The notes under the pieces were generated by a model, which was given only the letters and a program-made list of their open reading frames with translations, searched no databases and was not told the origin of the DNA. From JAHEIJ01 sp040235565 (lineage in GTDB: Bacteria > Pseudomonadota > Gammaproteobacteria > UBA6429 > Thiohalophilaceae), in assembly GCA_040235565.1 (NCBI GenBank), contig JBECLA010000130.1:1-46507 (forward strand): DNA of 46,507 nt, read 5' to 3'. Every line of letters starts with the position of its first letter. The first letter of the stretch is position 1. Below are positions 16,922-25,976 of this stretch, in pieces. A program made the position numbers and the translations under genes.

Positions 16922-18237
16922 ACGGGACTCCTTGTTGTCATTGCTTGTCGGGCCAGTCGCGCCGAACCAAATGCCGCTTCGCTGTGATCGGCGGGTATCA
17001 GGGGTACATTTAACAACCTGGCGCGGATTTGTGTCCAGGCGGAATTCCGTGCCCCGCCGCCGGTCGTGCGGATGCTGTGCGGCCAGGGCGCGCCGCAAGC
17101 CTTCAAACGCTGATAACCCAGTCGTTCAATATGTGCGATGCCTTCCAGCATTCCCTGAAAAAACTGCCAGTCAGCCTGCGGCCGGGGGGTGAGGCGGGGC
17201 AGCAGCTCGGGATCATTGCTGGGAAAGCGTTCCCCCGGTGTCAGCAGGGGGTAATAGTCCAGGCCGGTCGGCTTGTCCGGTTGCACACTGGCTTCCATCT
17301 CGGCCATGGCTGGGTCACTGAAATAATGGTGTAAAACGGCGCCACCACTGTTGGATGCCCCACCGACCAGCCAGTGTGGCCCCAGTGGCTGACTGTAGAT
17401 GCCGTAGTGCATGGCCGTGACCGGCCTGGGAGCAATGACTTTCAATACCAGGGTGGAACCCAGGGCGGTGACGGCCTCCCCGATCTTGCCGGCACCGGTG
17501 GCGATGAATGAGGCCGTGCTGTCGGTGGTGCCGGCGATGATTTGCGCCCGGGGAGAGAGACCGAACCGCTCGGCGACAGCCGGATCAATGGGTCTGATCG
17601 GGGCGCCCTGGGGATACACATCAGGCAACCAGTCGGCCAGCGGTGACAGCTGCTGCAGCCAGTCCGGCCATCGCCGATGGAATGCATCATAACCGGTCTT
17701 CAGGCAGTTATTGGGATCGCTGAAACCGAAGCTTCCCGCCACTTTGCCGGCTACCCAATCGGCCTGGTGGAGGGCATGGCGGGCTTGCGCTGCGAACGGT
17801 TGTTTGCCCAGCCATAACAGCTTTGCCAGGCCGGAAGTCGGGCTCTGTACCGGGCTATCGGCGGGGGCCAGCTTCCGTAAGGTGGCGAACTGATCGCTGG
17901 CCCTGGCATCGTTGTACATCAGCGCGGGGTGCAAGGGCTGGCCCAGCGCATCGGTGAGGAGTACCGTCCCGGAAGTCCCGTCCACAGCGATGGCCTGCAC
18001 CGCAACCAGGGGGATTTGTTGCCGCAGTGCCTCCATGACAGTGATCACTCCCTGCCACCAGAGTCCGGGATCCTGTTCGACGCGTGTGCCCTGTTGCTTT
18101 GCTGGCGGCAGGCGAGTCCGTGCACTGGCAATGATCCGCTCGTGTGCATCGATTACCATCGCACGAATGCCCGAGGTGCCGAGATCAATCCCCAGAAACA
18201 GGGGCGAGTTGCCAGGATCAAGTTTCGAGGCCGTCAT
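16918..18237 (-). CDS. FGGY-family carbohydrate kinase, ribulokinase-like
   Basis: The product (439 residues) has the FGGY hexokinase/actin fold. The N-terminal phosphate loop is FLGIDLGTSGIRAMVID, the catalytic Asp region includes AIAVDGTSGTVL and MYNDARA, the second phosphate loop is AGTTDSTASFIATGAG, and the adenosine loop is TTGGGARNSAW. It is shorter than typical xylulokinases (about 480-500) and resembles the D-ribulose kinases described in cyanobacteria and plants. It overlaps the CysZ-like gene by ATGA. Substrate is inferred; D-ribulose or D-xylulose are the main candidates. Confidence 0.82.
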   Translation of the reverse strand: MTASKLDPGNSPLFLGIDLGTSGIRAMVIDAHERIIASARTRLPPAKQQGTRVEQDPGLWWQGVITVMEALRQQIPLVAVQAIAVDGTSGTVLLTDALGQPLHPALMYNDARASDQFATLRKLAPADSPVQSPTSGLAKLLWLGKQPFAAQARHALHQADWVAGKVAGSFGFSDPNNCLKTGYDAFHRRWPDWLQQLSPLADWLPDVYPQGAPIRPIDPAVAERFGLSPRAQIIAGTTDSTASFIATGAGKIGEAVTALGSTLVLKVIAPRPVTAMHYGIYSQPLGPHWLVGGASNSGGAVLHHYFSDPAMAEMEASVQPDKPTGLDYYPLLTPGERFPSNDPELLPRLTPRPQADWQFFQGMLEGIAHIERLGYQRLKACGAPWPHSIRTTGGGARNSAWTQIRARLLNVPLIPADHSEAAFGSARLARQAMTTRSPV

Positions 18238-18273
18238 TCTGGAAACCTCGTTACCTGTCCCTCCATCTCAACG

Positions 18274-18663
18274 TCAGGGTAAGTGGACCGTTTCGGGCGC
18301 CTGCCAGCTTGGCTGACGATGCTCGGCGACGACCGTGGTATAGATCCCGCCGCGCACATTGAACCTGGCGGTCAGGCGCATAAAGCGTGGTGAAGTGGCG
18401 GCCACCAGATCGTCCAGAATCGTATTGGTCACCTTTTCATGGAATGCGCCTTCCTCCCGGTAAGCCCAGACGTATAACTTGAGCGACTTCAGTTCCACAC
18501 AGTGCTGATCGGGGACGTATTCCAGATACAGGGTGGCGAAATCCGGCTGGCCGGTTTTGGGACACAGGCAGGTGAACTCGGGGATCTCGATACGAATGGT
18601 GTAATCCCGCTCCGGCATGGGATTATCAAAGGTTTCGAGCTGTTTGGACGGTTGTGTTGGCAT
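18274..18663 (-). CDS. queF: NADPH-dependent 7-cyano-7-deazaguanine reductase
   Basis: QueF reduces preQ0 to preQ1 in queuosine synthesis. The 129-residue product is the short, unimodular form with the catalytic Cys in FTCLCPKTGQPDFA, the following Asp, and the NADPH-binding ELKSLKLY motif, then FHEKVTNTILDDLV. The ATG at 18663 is chosen because the 19 residues upstream are not part of the family. There is no visible Shine-Dalgarno. A TATAGT box ends 7 nt before the ATG, so the mRNA might be leaderless. Confidence 0.95.
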   Translation of the reverse strand: MPTQPSKQLETFDNPMPERDYTIRIEIPEFTCLCPKTGQPDFATLYLEYVPDQHCVELKSLKLYVWAYREEGAFHEKVTNTILDDLVAATSPRFMRLTARFNVRGGIYTTVVAEHRQPSWQAPETVHLP

Positions 18664-18694
18664 GGCGCGCACTATACCGGACTTCGTCCGGAGT

Positions 18695-18858
18695 AGCGAG
18701 GGACGAGGGCCGAGGAACAACGAGGCTGTACCTCAGTTTATTTGGGTAACTGTCGAGCTATCATGTCCATACCTTCATCCGCTCAGAATAAAAGCAAAGA
18801 ATATCCCGCCAGATGAACTAAAAGTCATTACCCCTTTCCGCGTCACTCGTCCCTCGCT
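18695..18858. repeat. Inverted-repeat element between queF and smc
   Basis: Imperfect 23-bp terminal inverted repeats (18695-18717 and 18836-18858, 20 of 23 matching, with a perfect 13-bp block AGCGAGGGACGAG) bracket about 118 bp without an ORF. No flanking duplication is obvious. It could be a small miniature element, a pair of interspersed repeats or a long-range stem. Confidence 0.55.
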
Positions 18859-18886
18859 GCCTGGCACTAATTTTTCGTTGTCAATC

Positions 18887-18915
18887 TTGTCACTGGCTAG
18901 GGGTTTCTGTATCTT
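18887..18915 (+). promoter_or_regulatory. Candidate smc promoter, possibly giving leaderless mRNA
   Basis: TTGTCA (18887-18892) and TATCTT (18910-18915) are 17 bp apart. The expected start base falls on or next to the ATG at 18922, and no Shine-Dalgarno is visible before that ATG. Confidence 0.4.
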
Positions 18916-18921
18916 GCGTCG

Positions 18922-21900
18922 ATGCGTTTGAGTAAGTTGAAACTAGCCGGATTCAAATCCTTCGTCGATCCCACTACTGTTCCGCTGCCAAGTAATCTGA
19001 TAGGCATTGTGGGACCCAATGGTTGTGGCAAGTCCAACATCATCGATGCGGTACGCTGGGTGATGGGAGAATCCTCCGCCAAACATCTGCGTGGTGATTC
19101 CATGGCGGATGTCATTTTTAATGGGTCTTCCGCACGTAAACCCGTGGGGCAGGCGACGATTGAACTGGTGTTTGATAACAGTGAAGGCAGTCTCGGCGGG
19201 CAATACGCCAATTACAATGAAATATCCATCAAACGCACGGTGACCCGTGACGGCCAGTCGGTCTATCACCTCAACGGGACGCGTTGTCGGCGCCGGGATA
19301 TCACCGATATTTTCCTTGGCACCGGTCTGGGGCCCCGCAGTTATTCCATCATCGAGCAGGGCACTATTTCCCGCATTATCGAAGCCAGACCCGAAGAATT
19401 GCGCATGTTTCTGGAAGAAGCGGCCGGGATCTCCAGGTACAAGGAGCGGCGGCGTGAGACCGAGAACCGCATTCGTCACACGCGTGAGAACCTGGATCGA
19501 CTGACTGATCTGCGGGATGAACTGGAGAAACAACTGGCGCGCCTGAAACGGCAGGCCCGTACCGCGGAGCGTTACAAGATCCTGAAAGCGGAAGAACGTC
19601 TGGTCAAGGCCCAGCTGCAGGCCTTGCGCTGGTCCGTCCTGAATGAACAGGCCAGTGCCGCCGAAAGCCGGTTACGGGAACAGGAAACGGGATTACAGGG
19701 CGCCATTGCCAAACAACGTGCGGTGGAAGCGGAGATCGAAAAACAACGCGCCCTCCAGGCGGATGCCAGCGATAGCCACAACACGGTGCAGAGTCGTTTT
19801 TACAGTGTTGGCGCGGACATCGCCCGACTGGAGCAATCAATCCAGCATGCCCGGGAGCGACGGACCCAACAACAACAGGATCTGGCCCAGCTGGAAAAAG
19901 ACGCCCAGGAAACCACCCAGCACCTGGAGTCGGATCAACAACGCATTCAGGGTCTGGAAACGCAACTCGCTGCCCTGACCCCGGATTATGAGAATGCGGA
20001 ACAACTGCAACAAGCTGCCAGCGAATCACGCACCCAGGCCGAAACGGCCATGCAGGAGTGGCAAGCAGAATGGGATGCCTTTAATCAGCAAGCCACGGAA
20101 CCGGCGCGGCAGGCGGATGTGGAACGCACCCGCATTGTGCATCTGGAGCAACGTCTGACCCAGTTACAGGAACGCAGTGAAAAATTACAACAGGAACTGA
20201 GCGAACAGTCCGTCCAGGCCGTGGAACAGGATATCGCGGAGTTGCAGCAGAAACTGGGCGAAACGGAAACGGCGGTCCAGCAGAGCCAGCAGGTGCTGCA
20301 ACAGCATCAGCAGCAGATCAGTGAATTGCGCGAGGTGACGCATCAACGCGGCCAACAGCTGGACGAGACCCGGCGTCAATTGCAGGATCTGCGCGGTCGC
20401 AGCGCCTCACTGGAAGCCTTGCAACAGGCCGCCCTGGGTAAAGAACAGGGTGCGGTCAGCCAATGGTTAAGTGGTCAACATCTGCAGGATGCCCCCCGAC
20501 TGGCGGAGGAACTGCAGGTCGAAGCCGGCTGGGAACGGGCGGCCGAATGTGTGTTGGGCGGCCATCTTGAAGCCGTGTGTGTGGCAGGCGTGGATCCCCT
20601 GGCGGAAGTGCTGGGTGGCTTTGAAGAAGGGACCCTGACGTTATTCGATACCCAGACTTCAGCCGGTGCGGCCGAGGCAGACAAGAGCGATACCTTGTTG
20701 GCGAAAATTCGTGCTCCCTGGTCGTTAAATGCCTTGCTGGCGGGTGTCTATGTTGCCGAGGATCTGTCCACGGCATTGGCTATGCGCGGTCGGCTGGCAC
20801 CCCATGAATCGGTGATTTGCCGGGACGGCATCTGGCTGGGGAATGGCTGGTTACGGGTTGTGCGTGATACCGATGCCAAGGCCGGGATCTTGCAGCGGGA
20901 GCAGGACCTCAAGTCCCTGGCCGTGGAGATGTCGCAACTCAGCGAACAAGTCCGCGTGTTGCAGGAGCAGCTGGAAAGTGAGCGCAATCAGTTGCATGAA
21001 CTGGAACTGGAACGCGATAGCGTGCAGGCCAGTTTCAATCAGGCCAACCGGGCGCACGCCGAACAGCAATCGCGCCTGAACGCACGTCGGGCCCAGCTGG
21101 AGCAGGCACAGGCGCGACAGAGCAAGCTGGAAACCGAATTGCATGAACTGCGCGGCCAGATGGAAGCCGATCAACAGGCCTTGCAGGCGGCGCGGGGTAC
21201 CCTCGAGTCCGCCCTGGAACAAATGGGTGACCTGGAGCAGCAGCGGGAAGAATTAATGCGTCGCCGGGATGCACAACGAGAAGTCCTGGAAGTGGCGCGG
21301 GGACGGGCCCAGGAAGCCCGTAACCAGGCGCATGAAATCAAACTCAAGTATGAAACCCTCAATACCGAACTCAATTCCACTCGCCAGGCGATGATGCGGT
21401 TGAACACGCAACTGGAACAGGTCAGCAGTCGACGGAGTGAACTGCAAAAAGCCCTCGATGAGAGTGAGGCGCCACTGGCAGAGATGAGCCAGGAGCTTGA
21501 GACCCTGCTGGAGCAACGCGTGAGTGTGGAAGCGGAACTGACGGAAGCGCGTAAACAACTGGAATCCATTGAACATGAACTGCGACAACTGGAAGAGTCG
21601 CGCGGTGAAGCGGAACAGGCCGTACAGGAGGTGCGCAGCCAGTTGGAACAAATCCGGATTAACCAGCAGGAAGTGAAAGTTCGCCGCCAGACACTGGAAG
21701 AACAGATCGGGGAGTCCGGTTTTGAACTGCAGCCATTACTGGCAGAGATGCCGGAAGAGGCCAATGAAACCGATTGGCACAGCCGGGTGGAAGATCTGGA
21801 ACAGAAGATCAATCGGCTCGGGCCCATCAATCTCGCGGCCATCGAGGAATTTGAGCAGCAATCAGAACGCAAGGAATATCTGGATGCCCAGAACGAGGAT

Positions 21901-22431
21901 CTGACACAGGCACTGCAGACCCTGGAAAATGCCATCCACAAGATTGATCGGGAAACTCGCACCCGTTTCAAGGAAACCTATGACAAGGTGAACAGTGGCC
22001 TGAAAGATCTGTTCCCGCGGTTGTTCGGCGGTGGTCACGCCTATCTGGAAATGACGGGTGATGAATTGCTGGATACCGGGGTGACGGTAATGGCACGGCC
22101 GCCGGGTAAGCGTAACAGCACCATTCATCTGTTGTCCGGCGGTGAGAAAGCCCTGACCGCCGTTGCCCTGGTGTTTGCGATCTTTGAACTCAATCCAGCG
22201 CCGTTTTGTATGCTGGACGAAGTGGATGCGCCGCTTGATGATGCTAACGTCGGGCGCTATTGCACGATGCTTAAAGAAATGTCGGAGCGCACCCAGTTTA
22301 TCTTTATCACTCATAACAAGGTGACCATGGAAGTGGCTCAACACATGACCGGTGTCACCATGCATGAACCCGGGGTGTCGCGCCTGGTGGCGGTCGATAT
22401 TGATGAAGCAGTGCAACTGGCGGCGGTATAA
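18922..22431 (+). CDS. smc: Chromosome segregation protein SMC
   Basis: SMC is the ATPase of the bacterial condensin that organises and segregates the chromosome together with ScpA and ScpB. The 1169-residue product opens with the family start MRLSKLKLAGFKSFVDP and has Walker A GPNGCGKSN (about 31-39). Long coiled coils surround a hinge (about 500-660). The ABC signature LLSGGEKALTA and Walker B FCMLDEVDAPLDD are near the C-terminus. It precedes zipA and ligA, an order also seen in Pseudomonas. Its partners scpA and scpB are 9 kb downstream in the same window. Confidence 0.98.
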   Translation: MRLSKLKLAGFKSFVDPTTVPLPSNLIGIVGPNGCGKSNIIDAVRWVMGESSAKHLRGDSMADVIFNGSSARKPVGQATIELVFDNSEGSLGGQYANYNEISIKRTVTRDGQSVYHLNGTRCRRRDITDIFLGTGLGPRSYSIIEQGTISRIIEARPEELRMFLEEAAGISRYKERRRETENRIRHTRENLDRLTDLRDELEKQLARLKRQARTAERYKILKAEERLVKAQLQALRWSVLNEQASAAESRLREQETGLQGAIAKQRAVEAEIEKQRALQADASDSHNTVQSRFYSVGADIARLEQSIQHARERRTQQQQDLAQLEKDAQETTQHLESDQQRIQGLETQLAALTPDYENAEQLQQAASESRTQAETAMQEWQAEWDAFNQQATEPARQADVERTRIVHLEQRLTQLQERSEKLQQELSEQSVQAVEQDIAELQQKLGETETAVQQSQQVLQQHQQQISELREVTHQRGQQLDETRRQLQDLRGRSASLEALQQAALGKEQGAVSQWLSGQHLQDAPRLAEELQVEAGWERAAECVLGGHLEAVCVAGVDPLAEVLGGFEEGTLTLFDTQTSAGAAEADKSDTLLAKIRAPWSLNALLAGVYVAEDLSTALAMRGRLAPHESVICRDGIWLGNGWLRVVRDTDAKAGILQREQDLKSLAVEMSQLSEQVRVLQEQLESERNQLHELELERDSVQASFNQANRAHAEQQSRLNARRAQLEQAQARQSKLETELHELRGQMEADQQALQAARGTLESALEQMGDLEQQREELMRRRDAQREVLEVARGRAQEARNQAHEIKLKYETLNTELNSTRQAMMRLNTQLEQVSSRRSELQKALDESEAPLAEMSQELETLLEQRVSVEAELTEARKQLESIEHELRQLEESRGEAEQAVQEVRSQLEQIRINQQEVKVRRQTLEEQIGESGFELQPLLAEMPEEANETDWHSRVEDLEQKINRLGPINLAAIEEFEQQSERKEYLDAQNEDLTQALQTLENAIHKIDRETRTRFKETYDKVNSGLKDLFPRLFGGGHAYLEMTGDELLDTGVTVMARPPGKRNSTIHLLSGGEKALTAVALVFAIFELNPAPFCMLDEVDAPLDDANVGRYCTMLKEMSERTQFIFITHNKVTMEVAQHMTGVTMHEPGVSRLVAVDIDEAVQLAAV

Positions 22432-22519
22432 TCACGTCTGCTAACGATTGATAATAATTCATGCTGAGCCTCAGTAACCGTGCCAGCAATACCATCCATC
22501 TCCGTGGAGAACGGGCAGT

Positions 22520-23275
22520 ATGGATACACTTCGTTTAATCCTGTTAATCCTTGGTGCCTTATTGATCGGCGCGATGCTGTTGTATTACTGGATTAGCTTT
22601 GAAAAAAAACCGAAATTTCCACATCTGTTTGACTGGTTGAAATTTCCGCGTTCGACCGATACGGATGAGGTGTTGGCCGCTCCGCTACCCCAATCCTATG
22701 AGAATGATCCCGATGCGGACGATATTGCCGCGTTGTCGGGTTTGAGTCTGCCGGTCACTGAGCCAGAAGTGGATGTCGATGCGCTCGGTCCCATGTCCGC
22801 TTTGACGGACGAGCCTGGCGCAAGCGGAGAGACATTTGTTGTCGCCTTGAATGTCATGGCCAGGGAAGGGGAACATTTTCAGGGCGCGACTGTTCTGCAG
22901 GCCTTGCGGGACCAGGGATTTGTATTTGGTGACATGAATCTGTTTCATGTCTATCCGGATCCAGCCGGCGTGGGAACACCGCTTTGTAGCCTGGCGAATA
23001 CGATTGAGCCTGGCACCTTTGATATTGAGCAAATGGCGGACCTGGAGACACCGGGATTGTTGCTGTTCACGCAATTACCCGGACCACTGGATGGTAAACA
23101 TGCTTTTGAACGGCTGTTGGAGTTGGGACGGGGACTGACCGAACAACTGGATGGTGTCTTGTGTGATGAATCACGCAGTGTGTTAACGTTGCAGACTATT
23201 GGCCATATCCAGGAAAAAATAGACGCCTTCTACTTTAAACAGAAAATGGCGTCACAAAACCAACGTCATCATTAA
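22520..23275 (+). CDS. zipA: Cell division protein ZipA
   Basis: ZipA tethers FtsZ to the inner membrane at the septum. The 251-residue product has an N-terminal membrane anchor (about 4-24) and a short acidic linker. The C-terminal FtsZ-binding domain (about 110-245) includes FVVALNVMAREGEHFQG, the PGLLLFTQLPGP strand and a final LTLQTIGHIQEKIDAF helix. It is shorter than E. coli ZipA (328) because the Pro/Gln-rich linker is small. Position between smc and ligA confirms the call. Confidence 0.93.
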   Translation: MDTLRLILLILGALLIGAMLLYYWISFEKKPKFPHLFDWLKFPRSTDTDEVLAAPLPQSYENDPDADDIAALSGLSLPVTEPEVDVDALGPMSALTDEPGASGETFVVALNVMAREGEHFQGATVLQALRDQGFVFGDMNLFHVYPDPAGVGTPLCSLANTIEPGTFDIEQMADLETPGLLLFTQLPGPLDGKHAFERLLELGRGLTEQLDGVLCDESRSVLTLQTIGHIQEKIDAFYFKQKMASQNQRHH

Positions 23276-23289
23276 CCCATTATTGTCCC

Positions 23290-25305
23290 ATGTCTGTGCC
23301 AGCCGAAACTCGCCAGCGTATTGAAAAGCTGCGTCAAGAAATTAATTACCATAATTACCGTTATTACGTCCTGGATGATCCGGAAATTACCGATGCTGAA
23401 TTTGATCGGTTAATGCGCGAACTCGAACAACTGGAAGCAAAATATCCGGAGCTGATCACCACCGATTCCCCGACCCAGCGTGTGGGAGCGGAGCCGCTGA
23501 AGCAATTTGCAGAAGTACGGCATGAAATTCCGATGTTGTCACTGGCAAACGCCTTTTCCGACGGGGAAGTCGACGATTTTGATCGGCGGGGACGGGAACG
23601 GCTCGACGTGGATCAGCTGGAATATTGTGTTGAACCCAAACTCGATGGCCTGGCGATCAGCTTACTCTACGAGGACGGTGTCCTGAGTCGTGGTGCGACC
23701 CGGGGTGATGGTACCACCGGGGAAGACGTGACCCTGAATGTCAGGACCATTGATGCGATTCCCCTGTGCTTGCTTGGCAATGCGTATCCACCCTTGCTGG
23801 AAGTGCGCGGGGAAGTCATCATGACCCGGGCTGGTTTTGAAGCATTGAACGAACAACAACGGAAGAATGATGCCAAGTTGTTTGCCAATCCACGCAATGC
23901 CGCTGCCGGCAGTCTGCGGCAACTGGACCCCCGTATCACTGCGACCCGTCCCCTGTCATTTTTTAGTTATGGTATTGGCCTGGTCAGTGAGTCAACCTTG
24001 CCGCAACGGCATAGTGAAATCATGCAGCAGCTCAAGAACTGGGGGTTGCCGATAAATCCGGAAAGCCGGGTTGTTAAAGGAGTGAAAGGCTGCCTTGAAT
24101 ACTATCGCCAGATGCTGGAGAAGCGGGACAGTTTGCCCTATGACATCGATGGCGTGGTTTACAAAGTTGATCCTGTCGAACAGCAACAGGAACTCGGTTT
24201 TATCTCGCGTGCGCCACGCTGGGCCCTGGCGCACAAGTTTCCGGCCCAGGAAGAGATGACCACCTTGCTGGCGATTGATGTGCAGGTGGGACGCACCGGT
24301 GCGCTGACACCGGTTGCCCGGCTCGAGCCGGTGCATGTCGGCGGAGTAACGGTCAGTAATGCCACCCTGCACAATCAGGATGAAATTGATCGGCTGGATG
24401 CGCGCATCGGGGATACTGTCATCGTGCGGCGGGCGGGGGATGTGATCCCGCAGGTCGTCGGGGTAGTCTTGAGCCGCCGCCAGGGTCGACCGCGTCGCTA
24501 TCATTTGCCTGAACAATGCCCGGTATGCGGTTCACCGACCATGCGGTTGCCGGGTGAAGCGGCAACCTATTGCACCGGTGGGTTGTATTGTGCCGCGCAA
24601 CGTAAACAGGCCATCAAGCACTTTGTATCGCGCCGCGCCATGGATATCGATGGTCTGGGCGATAAACTGGTGGACCAACTGGTGGACCAAGGTCTGGTGC
24701 AGGATGTGGCCGATGTCTATCAACTGAGTGTTGAGCAGGTGGCGAGCCTGGAGCGTATGGCACAGAAATCAGCCACCAATCTGACCAAGGCGATCGAAAA
24801 GAGTCGTGAGACGACCCTCGCACGGTTTCTGTACGCGCTTGGTATTCACGACGTTGGAGAAACAACCGCCCATACTTTGGCCACGCATTTTGGGACTCTG
24901 CAAGCCATCATGCAGGCAGATGAAACTACGCTTATGGCCGTGCCCGATGTCGGCCCGGTTGTTGCCAAAAGTATCATCGAGTTTTTCAAAGAAAAACATA
25001 ATCAGGATGTGATCAGGAAATTAACCAGGGTTATCTCCTGGCCTGAAGTCAAGGTTAAACCTGCCGGAGAATTACCTCTCAAGGGGAAGACGTTTGTGTT
25101 GACGGGGACCTTGAGTGAGATGACCCGTGATGAAGCCAAAGCTGCCCTGCAGGCACTGGGTGCCAAGGTAACCGGAAGTGTGTCAAAAAATACTGATTAC
25201 GTGGTGGTCGGTGAAAACCCCGGTTCCAAGGCGGAAAAGGCGGAATCACTGGGTATTGAAATGCTGGATGAACAAGCACTGCAGAAACTGTTAAAACAAG
25301 ATTGA
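23290..25305 (+). CDS. ligA: NAD-dependent DNA ligase
   Basis: LigA seals nicks in replication and repair using NAD+. The 671-residue product has the Ia domain with HNYRYYVLDDPEITDAEFD, and the adenylated lysine K117 in EPKLDGLAI. It also has the DGVVYKV motif, the OB fold and the zinc finger (CPVCG...CTGG..C). Helix-hairpin-helix repeats follow, then a C-terminal BRCT domain (GKTFVLTGTLSEMTRDEAKA). The start lies 14 bp after zipA, and the two are likely co-transcribed. Confidence 0.98.
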   Translation: MSVPAETRQRIEKLRQEINYHNYRYYVLDDPEITDAEFDRLMRELEQLEAKYPELITTDSPTQRVGAEPLKQFAEVRHEIPMLSLANAFSDGEVDDFDRRGRERLDVDQLEYCVEPKLDGLAISLLYEDGVLSRGATRGDGTTGEDVTLNVRTIDAIPLCLLGNAYPPLLEVRGEVIMTRAGFEALNEQQRKNDAKLFANPRNAAAGSLRQLDPRITATRPLSFFSYGIGLVSESTLPQRHSEIMQQLKNWGLPINPESRVVKGVKGCLEYYRQMLEKRDSLPYDIDGVVYKVDPVEQQQELGFISRAPRWALAHKFPAQEEMTTLLAIDVQVGRTGALTPVARLEPVHVGGVTVSNATLHNQDEIDRLDARIGDTVIVRRAGDVIPQVVGVVLSRRQGRPRRYHLPEQCPVCGSPTMRLPGEAATYCTGGLYCAAQRKQAIKHFVSRRAMDIDGLGDKLVDQLVDQGLVQDVADVYQLSVEQVASLERMAQKSATNLTKAIEKSRETTLARFLYALGIHDVGETTAHTLATHFGTLQAIMQADETTLMAVPDVGPVVAKSIIEFFKEKHNQDVIRKLTRVISWPEVKVKPAGELPLKGKTFVLTGTLSEMTRDEAKAALQALGAKVTGSVSKNTDYVVVGENPGSKAEKAESLGIEMLDEQALQKLLKQD

Positions 25306-25346
25306 AGTGATTAAACAGGAATTAATTAAAACCAAATGGAGACGAT

Positions 25347-25892
25347 ATGTCAGCCAAACTTAAAATAACTCCGATAATTATTGTGTTACTTGTAACTACG
25401 CTATTATTGGGCGCCTGCGGATGGAATCCGAACAAGCCCGACCAGGAACGCCAGGAAGCGCAGCAAACCATCGCGGCGTTCAAGAAGAAAGATCCCGGCA
25501 TCCAGACTTTCTTTAATGATGCCTACGGCTATGCCGTATTCCCATCAGTTGGCAAAGGCGGATGGGTGATCGGCGGTGCCTATGGCACCGGGAAGGTATT
25601 TCGTCAGGGACAGATAATCGGTTCAACTTCTATCGTGCAGGGCACGATCGGTTTCCAACTGGGTGGTCAGGTTTACAGCGAGATTGTGTTTTTCAAAAAC
25701 AAACAGGCTTTTGACCGCTTCAAGAGCGGACGGCTGGAGTTTGATGCTCAGGTCTCGGCCATTGCGGTAACCCTTGGCGCAGCTGCCAAGGCGGCCTATG
25801 AAGATGGTATCGCCGTATTTGTGATGCCCAAAGGCGGGCTGATGTATGAAGCTTCGGTGGGTGGACAGAGTTTTACTTTTACTCCGGAATAA
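25347..25892 (+). CDS. SYLF-domain lipoprotein (Ysc84-like)
   Basis: The 181-residue product has a lipoprotein signal peptide with lipobox LGAC (Cys24), so it is probably anchored in an envelope membrane. The rest is a SYLF domain, a lipid-binding fold: YGYAVFPSVGKGGWVIGGAYG, the GQIIGSTSIVQGTIGFQLGG stretch, SEIVFFKNKQAFDRF and a final AVFVMPKGGLMYEASVGGQSF. The physiological role in bacteria is not established. It follows ligA by 41 bp but ends at its own terminator. Confidence 0.85.
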   Translation: MSAKLKITPIIIVLLVTTLLLGACGWNPNKPDQERQEAQQTIAAFKKKDPGIQTFFNDAYGYAVFPSVGKGGWVIGGAYGTGKVFRQGQIIGSTSIVQGTIGFQLGGQVYSEIVFFKNKQAFDRFKSGRLEFDAQVSAIAVTLGAAAKAAYEDGIAVFVMPKGGLMYEASVGGQSFTFTPE

Positions 25893-25940
25893 CGAATCCG
25901 TGATATGACCTTTCGCCGGGAATCTGGTGAAAGGAGATAA

Positions 25941-25971
25941 AAAAGGGATACCAATGAAAGGTATCCCTTTT
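25941..25971. terminator. Bidirectional terminator between SYLF and parvulin genes
   Basis: A 12-bp perfect stem (AAAAGGGATACC and its complement) with a 7-nt loop has T-rich tails on both strands. It separates two convergent genes. A second, weaker hairpin (25909-25934) lies just before it. Confidence 0.9.
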
Positions 25972-25976
25972 GTTTG

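Noticed and set aside
18678..18692. CCGGAC-TTC-GTCCGG hairpin upstream of queF, considered as a preQ1 riboswitch
   Set aside because: It has none of the A-rich tail and pseudoknot sequence of known preQ1 classes; it is a simple six-pair hairpin.
21171..21971. Long minus-strand Ser/Arg/Cys-rich open frame inside smc
   Set aside because: It is antisense to the conserved SMC coiled coil; the odd composition is what the complement of Gln/Glu/Leu codons gives.
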